A stretch of DNA of 64,000 nucleotides. Source: Haemonchus contortus. Taxonomy: Eukaryota > Nematoda > Chromadorea > Rhabditida > Trichostrongylidae. Location of the stretch: the NCBI GenBank assembly GCA_000469685.2, contig LS997567.1, positions 10,283,190 through 10,347,189 of the forward strand, in the 5' to 3' direction. Below the pieces are notes generated by a model. That model was given only the letters and a program-made list of their open reading frames with translations, had not been told where the DNA came from and searched no databases. Numbering within the stretch: position 1 is the first letter of the stretch; every line of letters starts with the position of its first letter. Below, one piece after another: positions 20,701 through 31,875 of the stretch. Both the position numbers and the translations under genes were made by a program.

Positions 20701-21104
20701 TGAGAACAAAGAAGAACAAGATCAAAAATCAAACAACCAGGAGCTTGCGCAAATGGTTTTTGACCTTGTCTCTCTTTGTTTACACCCCTCCGACTGTCTG
20801 CCTCCCTCCTCCCCCCTAACACTGCCTCAGCACGATGACGGACTACGAAAGCAGCCAACTAGAACAGTGCTACACATCTTTTTTCGTATTTCCTGTGATC
20901 CAATTCCGTGATGTGCCGTTGTTTCGATGGAAATCAGTCATTCTATTCGGAACCCGAGAAACTTTCTTCTAGATCATCATCGATGACTCCAACGCCAAGA
21001 CTGGCACAACCTCAGATGAAGGGCAGCCACGCGAGCAAGCGGAGTTTTGAAAAAGTTCCAGTTCAGCCGATCATATCCACAGAATTGTAGATAGGTTATC
21101 TCTT

Positions 21105-21552
21105 ACGTTCATCTATTTATAGGAAGCCTTTGATACCGACGAGACAGAAGCGGTATTCGATGTCCTGGTAGCTAGGATGTTTCTGCTCAATACGCAAGGG
21201 TGATCGTGCTTGTAAGGATGCTCCACAACAGCTTCACGACCAGAATCTCGCCATTCTATATTCGACAGGACAACATGTCGCCTCGCCCCAACTTTCAGAG
21301 CATCTCTCGGGAACATCATGCGATACACGCATTAGGGAGGTGTAGAAGCGAAGGTACCAACCTGCTCCTCACATCGCCTCCGCTCTGCAAATGGCATCGT
21401 TCTTATAACATCGAACACCGAGCAGACAAAACAAATGCTGGCCGCATTCGATAACGGTTGTGGAAAGATCAGGTTACGACTGAACCTACAAGGACAACGT
21501 TCATGTGAGACGGTTTGATGCTCTTTTCACGCTGATCGGAACGAACTTCTCT
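21105..21552 (+). pseudogene. RTE-family 2 reverse transcriptase relic
   Basis: Broken frames give an RT palm segment: EAFDTDETEAV, the FTTRISPFY strand, a degraded QGD loop, ADxxxLIT-like sequence near 21400, then MLAAFDNGCGKIRLRLNL and FTLIGTNFS. The order is the same as in the relic at 52700-53250. It ends abruptly at 21552, where a truncated copy of the other RTE family begins. Confidence 0.7.
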
Positions 21553-22552
21553 GTGCCTTACGACAGCATGGCGTTCCTGAATAGTGGGTGCGCATCCTTT
21601 ACACTAGCCCAAAGAGCCGAGTGCAAACGGCAGCGGGCACATCGACGGATTTTCCCATCTCCGTCGGAGTACACCAGGGCTCTGCAATATCCCCACTACT
21701 TTTTGTTGTCGTCATGGATGCCATTACAAAAACCTCCAGAAGCCGGCTCCATGGGCGCTTCTTTATGCCGATGATGTGATGTTCGCCAGCGAAGACAAAA
21801 GCGAGCTCGAGTAACAGGTGCACACCTGGTCCGACCGTCTGGCTATGTTCGGGCTCAGGTTAAACGTCAAAAAGACTGAGTACTCGACCACTGATTCGAA
21901 CGGGTCAGGCTCTATTAAGATCAATGGCACTGAGCTCACACGAATAAGAACCTTCAAGTACCTTGGATCGGCAATCGCGTCTGACGGCCTGGGTTCTGAA
22001 ACGAATTCTCGCGTGAATGCAGTGTGGTTGAAGTGGCGCTCAATGACTGGCGTACTCTGCGATAAGAACATCCCTGAGGGTCTCAAATCAAAAATCTACA
22101 GAGTCGTCATCCGGCCCGTTGCGATTTACGGTGCCGAGTGCTGGCCTACGACCAAAGAAGTAGAAGCTCGTCTCAGTGTGATGGAGACCAAGATGCTGCG
22201 CTGGACAGCCGGAGTAACACGACTAGACCGCATAAGTAATGACGCCATCAGGGAGCGATTCGGTGTAGCGCCCATTGTCGATAAAATGCGCGAAGCCCGA
22301 CTCCGTTGGTATGGCCACGTTCTCCGCGCGAATGAAGGTAGTGTTCGTAAGGTCGGTCTTAACCTAGATGTGTCCGGAAAGCGGCCTAGAGGGCGCCCAA
22401 AGCAGCGATGGCTCGATACGTTGCACGAAGACTTCAAAACGGTTATCATCCACCCCAATCAAGCGTTTATTCGGGAGAAGTGGCGTCAACATATCAGAAA
22501 AGCGGACCCCGCCAACATGCGGGACAGGCGCTAAAGAATAATAATAAGAAGA
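21553..22552 (+). mobile_element. 5'-truncated second copy of the RTE LINE at 233-3374
   Basis: The sequence corresponds to 2366-3374 of the first copy with high identity. It starts within the RT palm at GCCTTACGACAGCATGGCGTT and ends with the same GGACAGGCGCTAAAGAATAA and AAG tail. It has a 14-base and a 2-base deletion before the YADD region and lacks one residue (SDG-LG for SDGSLG). It carries the same in-frame TAA at 21812-21814. Truncation at the 5' end is usual for LINE copies. I found no clear target duplication. Confidence 0.85.
21818..22534 (+). pseudogene. RTE reverse transcriptase C-terminal region, copy 2
   Basis: This is an open frame of 238 codons equivalent to 2639-3358, beginning with GTG directly after the shared TAA and ending at the same terminal codons. 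Sequence differences from copy 1 are few and largely substitutions. It has no independent start and is part of a truncated, dead copy. Confidence 0.8.
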
Positions 22553-22599
22553 AGACGGCAGGAATGAACCCCGCTCACGAAGGACGAGACGCGAAAATG

Positions 22600-23000
22600 T
22601 GCGTTTGAAGGGAACTCATAAACTCTGTTTCCTAACGCCTGTAGCGTTCAAATTCGCTAGGGTGCAGGCGCAGCCAGCACCTTTCAAGTATGGATCCAAG
22701 ATAACAAGACTTATCGATAATATGCCAAACACACACATATACATATATGTATACACACATACGCACAGATACACCCACACACACTTCATGAGCAACTCGT
22801 TCGCCATGAGCGGAGCCCTGCTCGGGTCCTGTGTGTTCGAGTGACTTGATTCATACGCCACTTATTCCACAACACACGCTCCACCCCTATATCATCACTA
22901 CGTCTTCCGCGGATGGCATTTAATCCATTTACTTCCTACCACCTGCTATCTGGGTCTCGATCCTGTACCCTAGTGAATTTGAATGCTTTGGGTGTTTGGA
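22600..23000. repeat. diverged Helitron-interior repeat units
   Basis: On the plus strand near 22610-22690, CATAAACTCTGTTTCC, then GCGTTCAAATTCGCTAGGGT resembles the unit of the Helitron-like elements (CATAACTCC, CCATGGACCTAG, GTTCAAATTTGGTAGGAGT). The minus strand of 22930-23000 gives another unit. A TATATAC/ACACAC microsatellite lies at 22730-22790. These are decayed relatives flanking the inverted-repeat element that follows. Confidence 0.5.
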
Positions 23001-23141
23001 GACAAATGTTGTCAGTTTTCTACCCAACAACATTTTCGTGCCTCGTCCATCTTGATCGTGGTTCATTCCTGCTGGCTAACATTAGTAATTCCATCCTGCC
23101 GCTCATACTCTTACCAAGTTTGAGCGCTCGATGGGTGGAAG

Positions 23142-24172
23142 GGGGTGTGCGAATAAATTTCCGATCGCACTTAATCAAGCTCGCCTCGCACCTAGGCGCG
23201 AAGTGACCTTAATTAAGTGCGAAGACTCCGCGGTAATCATGCTGCCTGCTCTCGCTTCTAATCGTGTTAAAACTTATCAACTAAGGAGGATAATGACAAT
23301 TTAAAAAAGTTGAGATTCTAATGAAAAATGTTCTTTTTTCAAAGAAGAAATTCCAATATCAATTTCAACGGTTTTGAGAGTTCCACTTACACGCATAGTA
23401 GATGAGTTCAATAAACTTCATACCAAGCTCCTGGAAAATGGATAAAACAGTTCAGTTCTCTTCTTTTTTTCGGTATTTTCGCTTACCTGCGATATCAAAC
23501 AACCTTTACAGAAGCGAAGTAGTTCTCTAGAGTTGTTTAATATTGGGACTACTCTTCATTGATAGGTCATTGAACGCTCTACGGCTCCCCATGCTGGAAT
23601 CCAGATGGAGCCAGAACTTTGCAAAGGAATTACCAGCAGAGGAAAGAAAAGATCTACGAGGAAATGGAAAGGTGTGATATTTCGAAAAGTTTCCTCCTAT
23701 TTCGACCTTATGTAATATTTTACACTTTCTTAGGTTTGATGAACTTCAACAGCAAAGAACAAGCATCCAGAAGATACAAGAATTTTGTATGAAGATGTAC
23801 AGATTCGTAACAAACAAAACTATCTGAGTTTTTTTACTTATAAATTCTTATTTCTATTGAATTGAACCGTTTTCTCCCATATCACACAAACTTTACTCAC
23901 AAAATATATTGAATTCATTTATTATGCGTGTAAATACCCTGAAAACCGTTGAAATTGATATTGGAACTTTTTCTTTGAAAAAAGAACACTTTTAATAGAA
24001 TCTCTATTTTTTAGACTGTTATCATCCTCCTTAGTTGACAAGTTTTCACTCGATTAGTAGCGAGTTTGGGAAGCGTAATTACCTAGAGTCTTCGCATTTA
24101 ATTAAGGTAACTTCGCGCCTAGGTGCGAGGCGAGTTTGATTAGGTGCGATCGAAAATTTTTTCCCGTACCCG
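23142..24172. mobile_element. DNA element with 270-290-bp terminal inverted repeats
   Basis: The left arm (23142-23425) and right arm (23885-24172) are reverse complements over nearly their whole length. They share TCGCACTTAATCAAGCTCGC, CTCGCACCTAGGCGCGAAGT, CTAAGGAGGATAATGAC and ATTCCAATATCAATTTCAAC. The unique interior is about 460 bp and holds the exon-like pair at 23574-23827. No transposase is evident, so this is a non-autonomous long-TIR element. Diverged Helitron units lie on both sides, suggesting it inserted among them. Confidence 0.85.
23574..23827 (+). pseudogene. two-exon coding fragment inside the TIR element
   Basis: Exon 23574-23671 ends ATGGAAAG before GTGTGA, and exon 23734-23827 follows TTTCTTAG. 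The 62-base intron removes cleanly in frame. The joined frame reads RNYQQRKEKIYEEMER then FDELQQQRTSIQKIQEF and ends at TGA 23825. It is a charged, probably coiled-coil C-terminus. It could be the tail of a transposase of this element family or a captured host exon pair. I do not recognise it. Confidence 0.5.
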
Positions 24173-24179
24173 TTCCAAG

Positions 24180-24480
24180 GTAATAGGATTTGTGAATTTC
24201 CCCTCAGACACCAACTATTTTCTTACGCTCCGCCCTTTTTTGCGGGCGGAGTTTAGTCCCGTCAGCTTTCATCAGTGTTCCAAGCTGCCCCCTGTTCTCC
24301 TTCCGAATTTGCATCTTTCAGCTCCGAAGGAGCCATTTCCACTCAAGCCCTGCTCCAGCTGGCGGAGTCTTCTTCTGCTAACTACTATTGGTGTTCCCAT
24401 CTTGCAGCTTGTACTCATACTGAATCTACACCAACTTTGAACGCTTTAGGTCTAGGGAAACAAGAATTATGATTTTACAG
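24180..24480 (-). repeat. diverged Helitron-interior repeat units
   Basis: On the minus strand, AAAGCGTTCAAAGTTGGTGT, AGATGGGAACACC and AGACTCCGCCAGC follow the order of the 125-bp unit in copies A and B. It also has a CGCCCTTTTTTGCGGGCGGAG palindrome near 24230. Confidence 0.5.
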
Positions 24481-24837
24481 TCAGTTACACATATATACCG
24501 ACACTGCGGGTTGACTTTAACGCAAAAATTAAGACAACGCGGCCCCAGTAGGGCAGTGCGAAAGGTTTTCACATGATCACGGTTGAATCGTGAAAGGTGC
24601 TGCATGAAACGGGTGTATCAGTGCGGTCTAGCACTTTTCTAGTTGGCAATGTTCTACAATTATCTGAGTACTCTCAGCTCCTAACTACTTCTCTTCTAAT
24701 TCCTGCTCTTCCTACCTATTCACTGAACTCTACCGCCTTATTCCAATCTGCATATTCTACAAGCTATTATGTAGCGACTTGACCACCGCCAAAGTTGATC
24801 GACCTAACATAGTGTTTTGAAACATCAGGATACAGTT
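24481..24837. other. no recognisable feature
   Basis: Short frames only; no repeat or splice-framed exon identified. Confidence 0.35.
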
Positions 24838-25336
24838 TCGGTGCTAAGTGGGTGTGGGGGGGGGGGCACGTAACGGGCAGGCGGCGCGGCACCCTGCGCT
24901 CTCTCCAGCGAGATAGTAGTGGGCCTGAGTCTGGAAAGGAATGGTGTGGTTGTACTAACGTGTTTCGTGATTCAGAACAAACTAACTCTTGACGCATATT
25001 GATATGCTCGCATACCATGGATAGTCATCTTCTGAGCCGATAAAACCTTTTTTTTAAGAAGGGGAGGGGCTCCGGTGTGGGTGAGATGGTTATCGCTTGC
25101 AAAAAGCTGAGATGAGATAAAAGTTGAACGTCTAATTGGCTCACCCACCCCGGAGCCCCCCCCCCCTTCTACAATTAGGTGAAAATACACAGTAATAACA
25201 TAAAAAAGCTATGAAATGTCCCTAAACACCGTTACGGGCCCAACTACTCTTCCTTCTCTACTATCTAGCTGAAGAGGGCGCAGGGTGCCGCGCCGCGTGC
25301 CCCCCCCCCCCCCCTCCCAATCCACTTAGCACCGAT
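24838..25336. repeat. nested inverted repeat with poly-G/poly-C tracts (MITE-like)
   Basis: The outer arms are 24838-24912 and about 25262-25336 (CGGTGCTAAGTGG, a G run, GGCGCGGCACCCTGCGC). An inner pair is 25056-25088 and 25138-25170 (AGAAGGGGAGGGGCTCCGG and complement). The G tracts are 11-14 bases. The element is about 500 bp and non-coding. Confidence 0.75.
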
Positions 25337-25837
25337 GTACCTTTAGTCTTTGGGCATTCCACTTATTTGTCAACGCTCATGTGTATACATATACTAAATA
25401 TTTTCTAATATATTCATTCATTTCTCAAAGGCGCGTACTAAATTGCATCTAAATATCCGACGAGTTGAAGCAATACAAACCAAAAAACCTTGCAAAGGCA
25501 TTGTAGCTTCATCTCGGTATCAGAGATGCGCCAGCGCGCCCCGTAAACTAACCGCGAAATAATCAAAGCGCGCTCAGAATAGGGATGTTGAAGTGCCGTC
25601 TCCCTTTGCAAATTCTTCGGATTTATTTTACAGGTAAGAACATCATTTACAGACTCATTGAACATATTCGTTGACACCCATGACTTGCACAATTGATGAG
25701 ATCGATCGGTAATCTACATGTGCCTGAAGGACACTTCAAATGGTCATATGAGAAATAAGTAACATAAATAGAAATAAATGTGACTGCATCGGGTTTCATA
25801 TGCAGGGTGTAATGAAAAGCTCATTGCAAATTCTTGA
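25337..25837. other. intergenic, downstream of the heme-transporter-like gene
   Basis: This is the 3' flank of the minus-strand gene ending at 25838. Weak frames only. I did not find a standard AATAAA on the minus strand within the first 130 bases. Confidence 0.4.
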
Positions 25838-28800
25838 TTAGAATGAGGTGGAGTGTTTGGAGAGCAGAATGCCCATGGCATATGTGTATCGTCGAGAGAA
25901 CACGGCAACTAGAGATGCCCATTTGGCCATCATGAAGAACCAAATAGACGTCATCCAGAAATTCTCTCCTTTCAATCCTAAATGAAGAGCATATGACTGC
26001 ATAAATAAAATCAGCCATTTTTTAAGTGTAATCAAATTCAGCTTTGATCAGCGCAGCTCACTGTGCAGGCCGAGACTACGCCTGCAATGCTCGATAAAGG
26101 TAGAGCACGTGACGCATTCTGAGGACTGAGGATTGAGACAGTGAAGTTTGTAACCTTCTTTTATTCGATTGTAAGTGGAGGTTGGACAACTACTTTCTAT
26201 AAACCATGTGATCGTGCTATCAAGTAATGTGAGGCGCCCATGATTGACTATCATTAACAAGTCGTTTACAGTCTCGATCAAATACATTCTAGAAGCATCA
26301 GAGCGAGATGTGTTGACAGTATTGGCAAATATTCCCACTTTGTTAGAACTCAGCCTCTCCTATCGCTGCTTTAATTCTGCCCATAGGATACCGTTTACTA
26401 TCTAATAATTTCTAATACTTATTAGAATCCTCACCTTCTTCGGTCAAAGTTTGATGTTTTATTCCTGCACTCAAAAAACATGCCACCATACCAACGATGC
26501 CAATGACAAAGAAGACCCACCCTGTAATAGAATTGGCGTCAGGAGGGAAGGTCATCTCAAAAAAAAATTAGACAGTTTGGAACTGTTCGCGTAGACCTAC
26601 ACGGCCTATAAAGAATATATAACTCCGCTGTATGGCGTTGGACCTTTGGCAATTTTTTGAAAACCTCCGCTCCTTCAACTTTTCTTCATATTTACGGTCA
26701 CAAGTAGGTATGTATGCGTCTATGCAGTGACTTGTCTAGATCAGTGGAGCAGTTGATTATAACTAAAAAATCTGAGTGCAACAAATTTACGCTAAAGTGA
26801 GAGGGCATGACTGATTCGACCACTTCGGACGACAAGACGTGAAGCATTAAGTAGCTATGTTAGTTTCGTGCCAACTTTGAGTATTCCTGAAGATTTTACT
26901 TTGCAATAAAACTTTTGAACTGATGGCGATTGAAATTAACGGGTTAAAAAGCATAAGTTCTCGATCGCTTGTCAAAAAGTGCCCTGTGGTCTAATTTCAC
27001 CTGTCATTTACTCCAGCAATAACGTTATCTGTTTTCATGCATGGCTCTCTTTATCAGATTCTAAAGGGCAAAAGCAAAGATTGTCAATAAAATCACACTT
27101 CTAACTTGATCAAACATGCCTGAAACATTCAACCTGAAACAACATCATCATATTTGGCTAGGGTAATCATAAACAGGACACATGAATGAGTTCGGAGAAG
27201 AACGCCAAAGCAAGGAGTAAAAACGTTCGATCAGTTTTAATCAATTAGAAGCAATAGCTAGCATTTCTGCGACGACAATGTGCTCCTATACATTAAATTC
27301 AGCTCAACTGCTTGAATCACACGAACTACTGTGTTTACATTGTTAACACTAAATATCGTATATATCGGATAAAGTTAGCGCAGAAGTTCGACAATGCATT
27401 GCTCGAGCGGATTTGGCGAATGATGTTGTCTTGGTAAACCTCCCGAGGGACAATATCAAATGTCACCTTATCCGCAATACTTTATGATCGTGCATGTACT
27501 ACGAATAACTGCGTTATGTGTCCGTTTGAAAAGGACGAGGATTGTACACAACGAGAGACAGTGTACCAACTTCAGTATTCAGCCTGTGACGGAATATATA
27601 ATATATTGGTGAGACGGGAAGGATGTTAGGCATACGTGTCAAAGAACATCTAGCAGGTAAAAGTCGCGGAAGCCTATTTACGCCACTTGGGAAGCATAGA
27701 ATAGAAGTACATCAAGGCAATGATTTTGATATCAAATTGCAAAATCCTAGCCTACGAGAACGAGATCAGTGCTAGAAAGATTTTGGAGGCGTTCCACATC
27801 CACGGGAGAAATCCTGAGCTGAACAACCGGAATGAGTGCATTGCCATAACAAGCAAATTTCTGCCGTTCATTTCCTTTTGTGGGCTTTGAGAACACCGCG
27901 CAATTCTTATCCAACGACCGTCAATAGTGTATCTCATTGGACCCTGTTTGTTCACGAAATCGAGTGGGACGACAACGTTGGTGGAAGCGCAGAAGGCTGG
28001 TTTCTTGGTTGGGATCTTTTAGTGTTCAAGTTTCTGATAGCTGTTCCAACTGGGCTAGCGCGTTTGGGCGCTTGGTCGGGTAAGCCACCGATCAGGAGCT
28101 CCGAACTGCTTTCAGGTCCTGAAGACGACGAGTAGTCGAAACGTCGACCAATAAAGCTGCCTGAACAAAACTGTACGACAAAACAGTGAAAAACATTATA
28201 CAATATGCCCAGGTTTCAAGAAGACCGAACATGGAAGTTACTGTTAACACTGTTATGTAAGCTAGCAAAATATGCCAACCTAGTGATCGAGATCGATTTC
28301 CTTTACACATAATGACGTACTCCAGACAAAACAATATCAGCATCAATGTTTCATCTCTAACGCCATGCGCCACTACTATGCTCTTGATGAGATTAACGTG
28401 AATAGCTTTTGCTTATTCCGATAAATTTATGGATAATTCAATTTAAAGAATGGTCGTGAAGCTTTCAGCTATGACCTCACTCTCTTCCATTAATTGGTTG
28501 TAACAAGTAGTGCCTCATTCCTAAATCACCTGTCCCACTCCCCAGCCACTGAGGTGATTAACCTATTCTGAAATTCGGTACTCACCGCCGCAGGTGAAAC
28601 AGTTAAAACGAGCGTGGGGCCATTCGAGCATCCACCCCTTCTTATAGGCTACATGAACGTACAAGAGAATCGATGCTGCCACAGCGGAGGTGAACGCCAT
28701 AGTGGTGGCGGACCAGTTCTGAAAAGGTTACTCATCTGTTTTTTTTGTGAATTTTCTTGAAACTCGCAGGCATATTCGATTTGTATCACTGGAAAAGGCC

Positions 28801-28899
28801 GACTCACGTGATACTGTATGGCAAAGCAAAGTCCTGCCATGATTCCAGCACTTATACCCAAAATGGCCAAAGCGATGCTCACTTTAATGTTGCACATAT
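25838..28899 (-). CDS. HRG-1 / SLC48A1-like heme transporter, four exons
   Basis: Exons on the minus strand: 28899-28808, 28718-28586, 26521-26435, 25977-25838. Phases agree, all introns are GT-AG, and the product from ATG 28897 is 149 residues. Four membrane spans are visible at about 7-28, 35-55, 76-95 and 111-130. His52 lies in span 2 (LLYVHVAYKKG), His97 in the loop after span 3 (AGIKHQTLT), and FSRRY (130-134) follows span 4. These match the transmembrane His, exoplasmic His and FARKY-type motif of HRG-1 heme permeases, which move heme across endolysosomal or plasma membranes. Length is close to the vertebrate protein. A TTTAG acceptor two bases before ATG suggests trans-splicing. Intron 2 (2064 bp) carries an antisense PLE relic. 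Nematodes cannot make heme, so the role would be heme uptake or release. Confidence 0.75.
27425..28190 (+). mobile_element. Penelope-like element relic 2 (GIY-YIG and 3' end), in an intron
   Basis: The plus strand gives the PLE linker (IRNTLYDRACTTNNCVMCP), then YIGETGRMLGIRVKEHL and GKHRIEVHQGNDFDI. After a frameshift comes ARKILEAFHIHGRNPELNNR with the catalytic Glu, and a KFLPFI ending. This is a diverged GIY-YIG nuclease with the same Cys pattern as in 3885-6544. It continues through a 3' UTR to the hammerhead-like motif at 28115-28149 and an A-rich end near 28190. It lies antisense in the large intron of the heme-transporter-like gene. Confidence 0.75.
28115..28149 (+). ncRNA. hammerhead-ribozyme-like motif with intact core
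   Basis: GGTC, CTGAAGA, a GAC/GTC hairpin with GAGTA loop, GAAAC, GTC, then GACC. The outer GGTC/GACC pair forms helix I, the core CUGANGA and GAAA are canonical, and cleavage would follow GUC at 28145. Helix III is only the AC/GU pair, the minimal form reported in Penelope-like elements, which tends to need dimers. It sits at the expected 3' position of the PLE relic. Confidence 0.65.
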
Positions 28900-29549
28900 C
28901 TAAAGCGAAGTATTGTGCGAAAAACCTAATGAATGATATGTGTAAGTCCTGCGAATTCAATTAGACTGGCTGAACAGTGGATATCGTGAAAATAACTTCA
29001 TAGCAATCTGTTAATGAGAGTTAAAATGATGTGGATATGAGAGCCAAGGCTGGAATGAATAGTGATTCGTGTGGAGAAATACCATCAAATGGGAAAAAGC
29101 GGAGGCTGTGAATCTCCCTTGCTTGCCAATGTTTTCGGGGAAAAGAAAAAACTTTCTGTAGCTGCCTAGCGCAAGAGTTGAGAGGGGAAGCTATAGCTGT
29201 TCATATAGTGATTCCTAGTACTTACCAGCAGCCAGACGTGAAAATTCGGATGGTAATCATTAAGCACTGAAGTCCCTAACGTTCCTTGTGTAAGCTGAAC
29301 TATTGTTTTGAGGTCTGTATACCATCATAACCACGAATGCTGTAAACAAATTATGGCTGACTCTATCGAGCGAAAACTAGACGAGAGAACATTAATGCTT
29401 TTATGCGATAATTGGGTACGGAAGCACGCTGTATTGTACTACCAGTAAACGATGTTATCTAGAGAATGTTTGCTGAAAACGTCTCCTACGCCTTTATGCA
29501 GACTGCTTATCTAAGACAATCATAATTTCATCATATGCCGGAAAGTGCG
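28900..29549. other. 5' flank of the heme-transporter-like gene
   Basis: This is the promoter-side region of the minus-strand gene, whose first exon starts at 28899. No TATA box or other site can be assigned with confidence; trans-splicing would obscure the true transcription start. Short frames only. Confidence 0.35.
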
Positions 29550-29660
29550 GACCTATCAGATTATAGGTTCGCGAGGCCTACAACTGATAGCGGGAAGGGA
29601 GTTCAAATGAGGGGTAACAGACACGGTGGTGTATATACATATTTTATTATATATATTAGG
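29550..29660. repeat. dispersed repeat, copy also at 16515-16604
   Basis: It shares CTATCAGATTATAGGTTCGC and the following GAGGCCTA with the copy next to mariner relic 1. No mariner is present here. Confidence 0.6.
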
Positions 29661-31243
29661 TTACATTATAGGAAGGGATCGTCTCGTCCAGCTCGTCTTA
29701 TAGTGGCCCCGCGTAGCATCCGTATCTTGGTTGACAGGTGGCCTCGTCGTGGGGTTATCGAATAGGGAGGGTACGACAAACCGTGATGCAACCTCAAACT
29801 CTCCTGACCACTTTCTCAGCTGCACAATAAACTACTATTCGCCAATGTCAAGACATAAACATTCCTAATGGGAGCGGGTTCCCGTTACCTGAAGCTTAGA
29901 TGAATTCCAGACACGTCGTTGAGCTTGAGCAAACGGCAATTTTTTATGAGTGGATACTCCACTATACTTCTCTTCCACCAGCGAGCCGAAAAATTCGACA
30001 AAGTCTGAATGGTGAGCTATATAGAAAGTGATAAATTAATCCACTTGGAAACGCCCCAAGACACAAGAGTGGGGGAGAGAGTTCTCTCAAAGTCCACTGA
30101 GGTTGTTCACGAGTCGCGGAACCATGTGACTTTTATAAGAACAAGTTTTTACAAAGCAACTTCCAGCAACTCTCATATTCATGCATGCAGTGATTCGGTG
30201 AGCTGAAAACGCCAATTCGATAGACAGTGGCTTAGTATTAGTGGGGATTAGTACTCGAAATTCTACTAAAGGCACGGTTCACGATAAAAATCGATAAAAA
30301 TGGTTACTGAGTTTCCCCCCTAAGAATACTCAGTGACCCCTAAGTGTAATAGAGAGGACCCTCACGCGCCCAAAAACTCGACGGTTAGGGCATTGTGGAA
30401 GCCCGGGTGAGCTTCGTTGCGCGCGTCCGCCGAAACTAGGCAACGTCGCAGCCGTCGCCCGCGGCTGGTCAGCCCCCGATACTTGACGGATGTCGCAGTT
30501 GTCGGTGAGGCATACGATTCGCGCTTGGTCCACGGCAGCCAGCCAAAGCGAAAATTACATGGGGAAATGCAAATCGCTCGCTCCACCGACACTCGGTGGT
30601 ACTGTAATGTCATCTCGAGACCTCAGTTAGGTGCGTCGCGCGAGGAGTGGGCGGGGTGACCTACTCCCGAGGGAAGCGCACAACGGACATTCCCCGTGGA
30701 AGCCCTGTTCCCGGCTCGAGCGGCCTTCCTGCCATTCAATCGATGTCACGTCAGACGGGTGTCGAGGCGATACAGTTTGCAAGTATTCGTTCTAGAGCCC
30801 ACACACTATCAGCTGATCGCCAAGTAATTAGGCTATGTTTTCCTCCTGTTCTTTCTCTCTTATTCTTTTTGCTGTTCCTAATTTAATTTTCTACCCAAGA
30901 GGCTGAGAAAGGTGGGCTATTCTTGCTGTTACTAGGGTTTTTTGTTAACCTATGCTTAAGAGTGAAAGAGTTTTCGCTCACCGTGGTCAGTAATTCGCAC
31001 CAGGACTCACAAGTACGCACTGACACACACTGTATAGATCGTCCAAACGCCCCATTCTTCTCCTTTTTCTGGTCTCACTCCCGTCCAGCCCCTTTCCAAG
31101 CCTTTTTCACTTTTTTAGGCCTTTTTCACTTTAGAAACACAGATAAACGCAGTTTCTTCGCCGTCATCGCACTATTTTCCACCTTATCTTCACTTTTCGT
31201 CATAATCTGGATCCAGTCCCCTTCTTTCACTGCCGACGCTCAT
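29661..31243. other. no gene supported; G/C-rich block 30340-30790
   Basis: A sharply G/C-richer block at 30340-30790 (GCGCGTCCGCCGAAAC, CGCCCGCGGCTGG, GAGTGGGCGGGG) has frames on both strands of 65-83 codons but no motif I recognise. It may be another element's leader. The 194-codon frame at 30923-31507 mostly overlaps and opposes the LINE relic that follows and has no motif, so I do not call it. Confidence 0.35.
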
Positions 31244-31800
31244 TCAGATCACCGCTATGGTGAGATAGTTTCCCTCCGAAATCGATCGGATAGCCTCGTC
31301 AAGGCTCAGATGGAACTCATCCCTTTTGTAGAGGAGCACCCTGCTAGAGGTTCGTACACTGATGTTACTGTCCGGTACCCCTCCTTCGTGTCTATTCTCA
31401 CAGCCATGTTTCGACTGCTGATGCTGTTGACGGCGGAGACAGAGTCTCTGAGGTATTCTGCCACTGCTATGGCCACACCATTTCGTTTGGTGTCTTCTCC
31501 GTTGTAGAAGAGTTTGAACCCCTGCAATTTCTCTGGCATTTGCTCCCTTCGACCTTTTTTTGAAGACGTCGGACTTGGATGTTTCTGCGCTATATAAGAT
31601 CAGCAACCTCCCGGGACCTCTCGGTAAGCGAACCCACATTTAGAGTCTCTATTCGAACTAACTTCTTTGGCCGAGGTCGTTCACTCCTCGGTAGCCCTCG
31701 CATACTGTCCACAAAACTCGAACGAGGTTCCTGTTCGCCACTTCCGGGTCAGATTTATCGCTGATACTCTTTGAGACTTTAGACCTACTTATTGTGACTG
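31244..31800 (-). pseudogene. RTE-family 2 endonuclease relic
   Basis: Minus-strand frames give LNVGSLTERSREVADLI (endonuclease Asn motif), KLFYNGEDTKRNGVAIAV, YLRDSVSAVN, DTKEGYRTVTSVYEPLAGCS and, in another frame, FHLSLDEAIRSISEGNYLTI. This is the N-terminal part of an apurinic-type LINE endonuclease, 5' end to the right, broken by frameshifts. The element is cut off before the GDLN motif completes. It belongs with the relics at 21105 and 51650 judging from shared wording. Confidence 0.75.
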
Positions 31801-31875
31801 GTTTCTCCATCGGCCTACCTGTCAACCTGGGCCTGACGCTGGAACCGATACCATTTCTGCAATTTTTGCAAGGCA

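Noticed and set aside
21553..22552. Target-site duplication for the second RTE copy
   Set aside because: The flanks (GACGGTTTGATG and GACGGCAGGAATG) are only loosely alike and do not abut the element ends.
28202..28372. A phase-compatible exon (57 codons, hydrophobic) between exons 2 and 3 of the heme-transporter-like gene
   Set aside because: It would splice in frame, but it inserts an extra hydrophobic segment between spans 2 and 3 that HRG-1 proteins lack. Its acceptor (ATAGTAG) is weak, and skipping it gives the expected length. An alternative exon cannot be excluded.
30923..31507. 194-codon plus-strand frame
   Set aside because: Its second half is antisense to a clear LINE endonuclease relic, and the first half is low-complexity hydrophobic sequence without motif.
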